Below, piece by piece: positions 61,235-64,000 of a stretch of DNA of 64,000 bases. The stretch's first letter is position 1; each line of letters starts with the position of its first letter. A program made the position numbers and the translations under genes. The DNA is from Nocardiopsis quinghaiensis. GTDB taxonomy: Bacteria > Actinomycetota > Actinomycetes > Streptosporangiales > Streptosporangiaceae. Under the pieces are notes generated by a model that saw only the letters and a list, made by a program, of their open reading frames with translations, was not told where the DNA came from and searched no databases. The DNA lies in the NCBI RefSeq assembly GCF_008638365.1, contig NZ_VWVU01000002.1, positions 372,001 to 436,000 of the forward strand, read 5' to 3'.

Positions 61235-63214
61235 ATGCCCCCCACAGCAGAGCCCGAGATCACCCGGTACACCTACGACGTCGTGGTGATCGGGGCGGGC
61301 GGAGCCGGGCTGCGCGCCGCGATCGCCGCCCGCGAGCAGGGCAAGCGCACCGCGGTCATCTCCAAGTCGCTGTTCGGCAAGGCCCACACGGTGATGGCCG
61401 AGGGCGGCGCGGCCGCCGCCCTGGGCAACGCCAACGCCGACGACGAGTGGCACGTGCACTTTCGCGACACCGTCCGCGGCGGCAAGTTCCTCAACGACCC
61501 GCGCATGGCCGAACTGCACGCCCGCGAGGCGCCCGAGCGCATCCTGGAACTGGAGTACTGGGGTGCGCTGTTCGACCGCACCAAGGACGGAAGGATCAGC
61601 CAGCGCAACTTCGGCGGCCACGAGTACCCGCGGCTGGCACACGTGGGCGACCGCACCGGCCTGGAGATGATCCGCACCCTCCAGCAGCGGGTCGTCGCGC
61701 TCCAGCAGGCCGACGCCGCGGAGCTGGGCGACCCCGAGGCCCGCATCCGGGTGTTCGCCGAGACCGCGATCACCCGGCTGATCACCGAGGACCGGGAGGA
61801 GGGCGGCGACTCCGGCGGGGACGGGGGGAAACCGGGGCGGATCGTCGGCGCGTTCGGCTACCGCCGGGTGGACGGCGGGTTCGTGGTCTTCGAGGCGCCC
61901 GCGGTCATCCTGGCCACCGGAGGCATCGGCAAGGCCTTCCAGACCACCTCCAACTCCTGGGAGTACACCGGCGACGGCCACGCGCTGGCGCTGCGGGCCG
62001 GAGCCTCCCTGATCAACATGGAGTTCGTCCAGTTCCACCCCACGGGGATGGTCTGGCCCCCGTCGGTGAAGGGCATCCTCGTCACCGAGTCGGTGCGCGG
62101 CGACGGCGGCGTGCTGCGCGACTCCGAGGGGAGGCGGTTCATGTTCGACTACGTGCCGGACGTGTTCCGCTCCCAGTACGCCGAGAGCGAGGAGGAGGCC
62201 GACGGCTGGTACGACGACCCGGCGAACCACCGCAGGCCGCCGGAACTGCTGCCGCGCGACGAGGTGGCGCGGGCGATCAACACCGAGGTCAAGGAGGGGC
62301 GCGGCTCACCGCACGGCGGCGTCTTCCTGGACGTGTCCTCGCGCCTGCCCGCCGAGGAGATCCGCAGGCGCCTGCCGTCCATGCACCACCAGTTCAAGGA
62401 ACTGGCGGACGTGGACATCACCGCGGAGCCCATGGAGGTGGGCCCGACCTGCCACTACGTGATGGGCGGGGTTCGGGTGGACGCCGACACCGCCGCCTCC
62501 GACGTGCCGGGGCTGTTCGCCGCCGGGGAGGTGGCGGGCGGCATGCACGGCTCCAACCGCCTGGGCGGCAACTCGCTGTCGGACCTGCTGGTGTTCGGAC
62601 GCAGGGCCGGTGTGGGCGCCACCGCCTACCTGGACGGGCTCGGCGACAGGGCGGTCCCGAGGGAGACCGTGGACCGCGTCGTGGCGGAGGAGACCTCCCA
62701 CGCCCTGGAGTTCCTCGAGCAGGGCGACGGGGAGAACCCGTACACGCTGCACACCGAACTGCAGGGGACGATGAACGACCTGGTCGGCATCATCCGGCGC
62801 GGTCCGGAGATGGAGCGGGCCCTGGAGCGCCTGGACGCGCTGGGAGAGCGCTCGCGCGTGCTCAGCGCACCCGGCGACCGGGTGTACAACCCGGGCTGGC
62901 ACCTGGCGCTGGCCCTGCCCAACATGGTCCTGGTCTCGCGCGCGGTCACCACGGCCGCGCTGGAGCGGACCGAGTCGCGCGGCGGGCACACCCGGGACGA
63001 CTTCCCCGACATGTCTCCGGAGTGGCGCAGGGTGAACCTGGCGGTGCGTGCGGACGCGTCCGACCGGGTGACGCTGTCCCGGCGTCCGGTCACCGACATC
63101 CCCGCCGAGCTGCTCACCCTCTTCGGACGCGAGGAGCTGGCCAAGTACCTGACGGAGGAGGAGCTGCCCGAGGCTGGGGCGGCGGACGACGCGGCCGAGG
63201 AGGGCCAGTCATGA
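61235..63214 (+). CDS. Succinate dehydrogenase/fumarate reductase flavoprotein subunit (complex 2)
   Basis: 659 residues. DVVVIGAGGAGLRAAIAARE at the N-terminus, covalent-FAD His in SLFGKAHTVMAEGGAAAALG, substrate-site region FVQFHPTGMVWPPSVKGIL, GPTCHYVMGGVRVDADT and NRLGGNSLSDLLVFGRRAG. It differs from complex-1 SdhA throughout and resembles the mycobacterial Rv0248c type. Co-directional with anchor and iron-sulfur genes; the stop overlaps sdhB2 (ATGA). Confidence 0.92.
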   Translation: MPPTAEPEITRYTYDVVVIGAGGAGLRAAIAAREQGKRTAVISKSLFGKAHTVMAEGGAAAALGNANADDEWHVHFRDTVRGGKFLNDPRMAELHAREAPERILELEYWGALFDRTKDGRISQRNFGGHEYPRLAHVGDRTGLEMIRTLQQRVVALQQADAAELGDPEARIRVFAETAITRLITEDREEGGDSGGDGGKPGRIVGAFGYRRVDGGFVVFEAPAVILATGGIGKAFQTTSNSWEYTGDGHALALRAGASLINMEFVQFHPTGMVWPPSVKGILVTESVRGDGGVLRDSEGRRFMFDYVPDVFRSQYAESEEEADGWYDDPANHRRPPELLPRDEVARAINTEVKEGRGSPHGGVFLDVSSRLPAEEIRRRLPSMHHQFKELADVDITAEPMEVGPTCHYVMGGVRVDADTAASDVPGLFAAGEVAGGMHGSNRLGGNSLSDLLVFGRRAGVGATAYLDGLGDRAVPRETVDRVVAEETSHALEFLEQGDGENPYTLHTELQGTMNDLVGIIRRGPEMERALERLDALGERSRVLSAPGDRVYNPGWHLALALPNMVLVSRAVTTAALERTESRGGHTRDDFPDMSPEWRRVNLAVRADASDRVTLSRRPVTDIPAELLTLFGREELAKYLTEEELPEAGAADDAAEEGQS

Positions 63215-64000
63215 GCGAGCGTGTGTTCAGAGTGTGGCGCGGTTCCGGCGAGGGAGGACTCGCCGAGTACCGGGTGGAGGCCAACGAGGGCGAGGTGGTG
63301 CTCGACGTGCTGCACCGCCTCCAGGCCACGCAGACCCCGGACCTGGCGGTGCGGTGGAACTGCAAGGCGGGCAAGTGCGGTTCGTGCTCGGTGGAGATCA
63401 ACGGCCACCCGAAGCTGTCGTGCATGACGCGGATGAGCGTGTTCGACGAGGACGAGGTGGTGACGGTGACGCCGATGCGCACCTTCCCGGTGGTCCGGGA
63501 CCTGGTGTGCGACGTGTCGTACAACTACCAGAAGGCGCGGGAGATCCCCTCCTTCACCCCCGACCCGAACAAGGCGCCGGGCGACTTCCGGATGTGGCAG
63601 GAGGACGTGGAGCGCCAGCAGGAGTTCCGCAAGTGCATCGAGTGCTTCCTGTGCAACAACGTCTGCCACGTGATCCGCGACCACGAGGAGAACAAGGAGC
63701 ACTTCTCGGGCCCGCGCTACCTCATGCGGGTGGCCGAGCTGGAGATGCACCCCGAGGACACCGCCGACCGCAGGCTCATCGCCCAGGAGGAGTTCGGACT
63801 GGGCTACTGCAACATCACCAAGTGCTGCTCGGACGTGTGCCCGGAGAACATCCACATCACCGACAACGCGCTGATCCCGATGAAGGAGCGGGTGGCCGAC
63901 CGCAAGTACGACCCGCTGGTGTGGCTCGGGTCGAAGATCGGCGTGCGTCCGAAGGACACCCCGCCGGTGCCCAACGTCGGAAGCCACTCGGACAGGACCT
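63211..64000 (+). CDS. Succinate dehydrogenase/fumarate reductase iron-sulfur subunit (complex 2), 3'-truncated
   Basis: 263 residues seen; the gene runs off the window. 2Fe-2S cysteines NCKAGKCGSCSVEINGHPKL..SCMTRM, then two cysteine groups, CIECFLCNNVCHV and CNITKCCSDVCPENI. ATG 63211 overlaps the flavoprotein stop. The missing end is probably short. Confidence 0.9.
   Translation, partial: MSERVFRVWRGSGEGGLAEYRVEANEGEVVLDVLHRLQATQTPDLAVRWNCKAGKCGSCSVEINGHPKLSCMTRMSVFDEDEVVTVTPMRTFPVVRDLVCDVSYNYQKAREIPSFTPDPNKAPGDFRMWQEDVERQQEFRKCIECFLCNNVCHVIRDHEENKEHFSGPRYLMRVAELEMHPEDTADRRLIAQEEFGLGYCNITKCCSDVCPENIHITDNALIPMKERVADRKYDPLVWLGSKIGVRPKDTPPVPNVGSHSDRT

Noticed and set aside
60263-62230. 655-codon minus-strand open frame over the second sdh operon
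   Set aside because: Antisense shadow of the anchor and flavoprotein genes.

Overview
The window is very GC-rich and densely coded, and its gene content is that of an actinomycete. Clues are a mycothiol biosynthesis deacetylase (MshB), a 55-residue DUF3117 protein, a sigE/anti-sigma/HtrA locus next to an O-methyltransferase and an Mrp ATPase, many GTG/TTG starts, GTGA/ATGA gene overlaps and apparently leaderless genes. A Nocardiopsis-like member of the Streptosporangiales is my best guess, but that is inference. I see no rRNA, tRNA, CRISPR array, insertion sequence, integrase or origin. The first gene is cut at its 5' end and the last at its 3' end.

Layout. 1-3.5 kb: nucleotide-sugar dehydrogenase (partial), GT4 glycosyltransferase, nitroreductase. 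3.6-10 kb: a stressosome-type partner-switching module on the minus strand (rsbR, rsbS, rsbT, an RsbT-like/PP2C fusion, a GAF-SpoIIE phosphatase). It is preceded by a second SpoIIE-type phosphatase with altered metal-site residues and a divergent MarR regulator. 10.3-21.7 kb: cell-envelope block. It holds a GT2; a five-gene operon (two membrane proteins, an NTP-transferase, a glycerol-1-phosphate-dehydrogenase-like enzyme, a CDP-alcohol phosphatidyltransferase) that looks like a route to a CDP-activated polyol-derived polymer or lipid; a TagG/TagH-type polysaccharide ABC exporter; an IspD/TarI-like cytidylyltransferase; a glycerophosphodiesterase; a DUF4429 protein; and a second GT2. 21.8-29.9 kb: TM2 protein, LytR-CpsA-Psr ligase, membrane protein, UDP-glucose dehydrogenase, purE/purK, GtrA protein, CPBP protease. 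30.2-36.3 kb: Mrp ATPase facing an envelope-stress operon sigE-rseA-rseB-like-htrA with a recognisable ECF autoregulatory promoter, and a divergent O-methyltransferase that seems to lack a standard start codon. 36.3-45.8 kb: PepA, DUF3117, small membrane proteins, LOG-family protein and lysine/meso-DAP genes dapE, dapD, dapC with ferredoxin fdxA. 46-55.5 kb: hypothetical proteins, M50 protease, mshB, S9 peptidase, TrmH-type methyltransferase, GNAT acetyltransferase, and a decayed gene. 55.6-64 kb: two different succinate dehydrogenase/fumarate reductase complexes on opposite strands around a LysR-type regulator.

The most striking features are the stressosome module with its fused kinase-like/phosphatase protein and degenerate phosphatase, the conserved-looking CDP-alcohol cluster whose transferase carries His in place of the last catalytic Asp, the paired SDH complexes with a Crp/GlxR-like site, and a repeated leaderless-gene architecture (-10 hexamer 6-8 nt before the start codon at nine genes).
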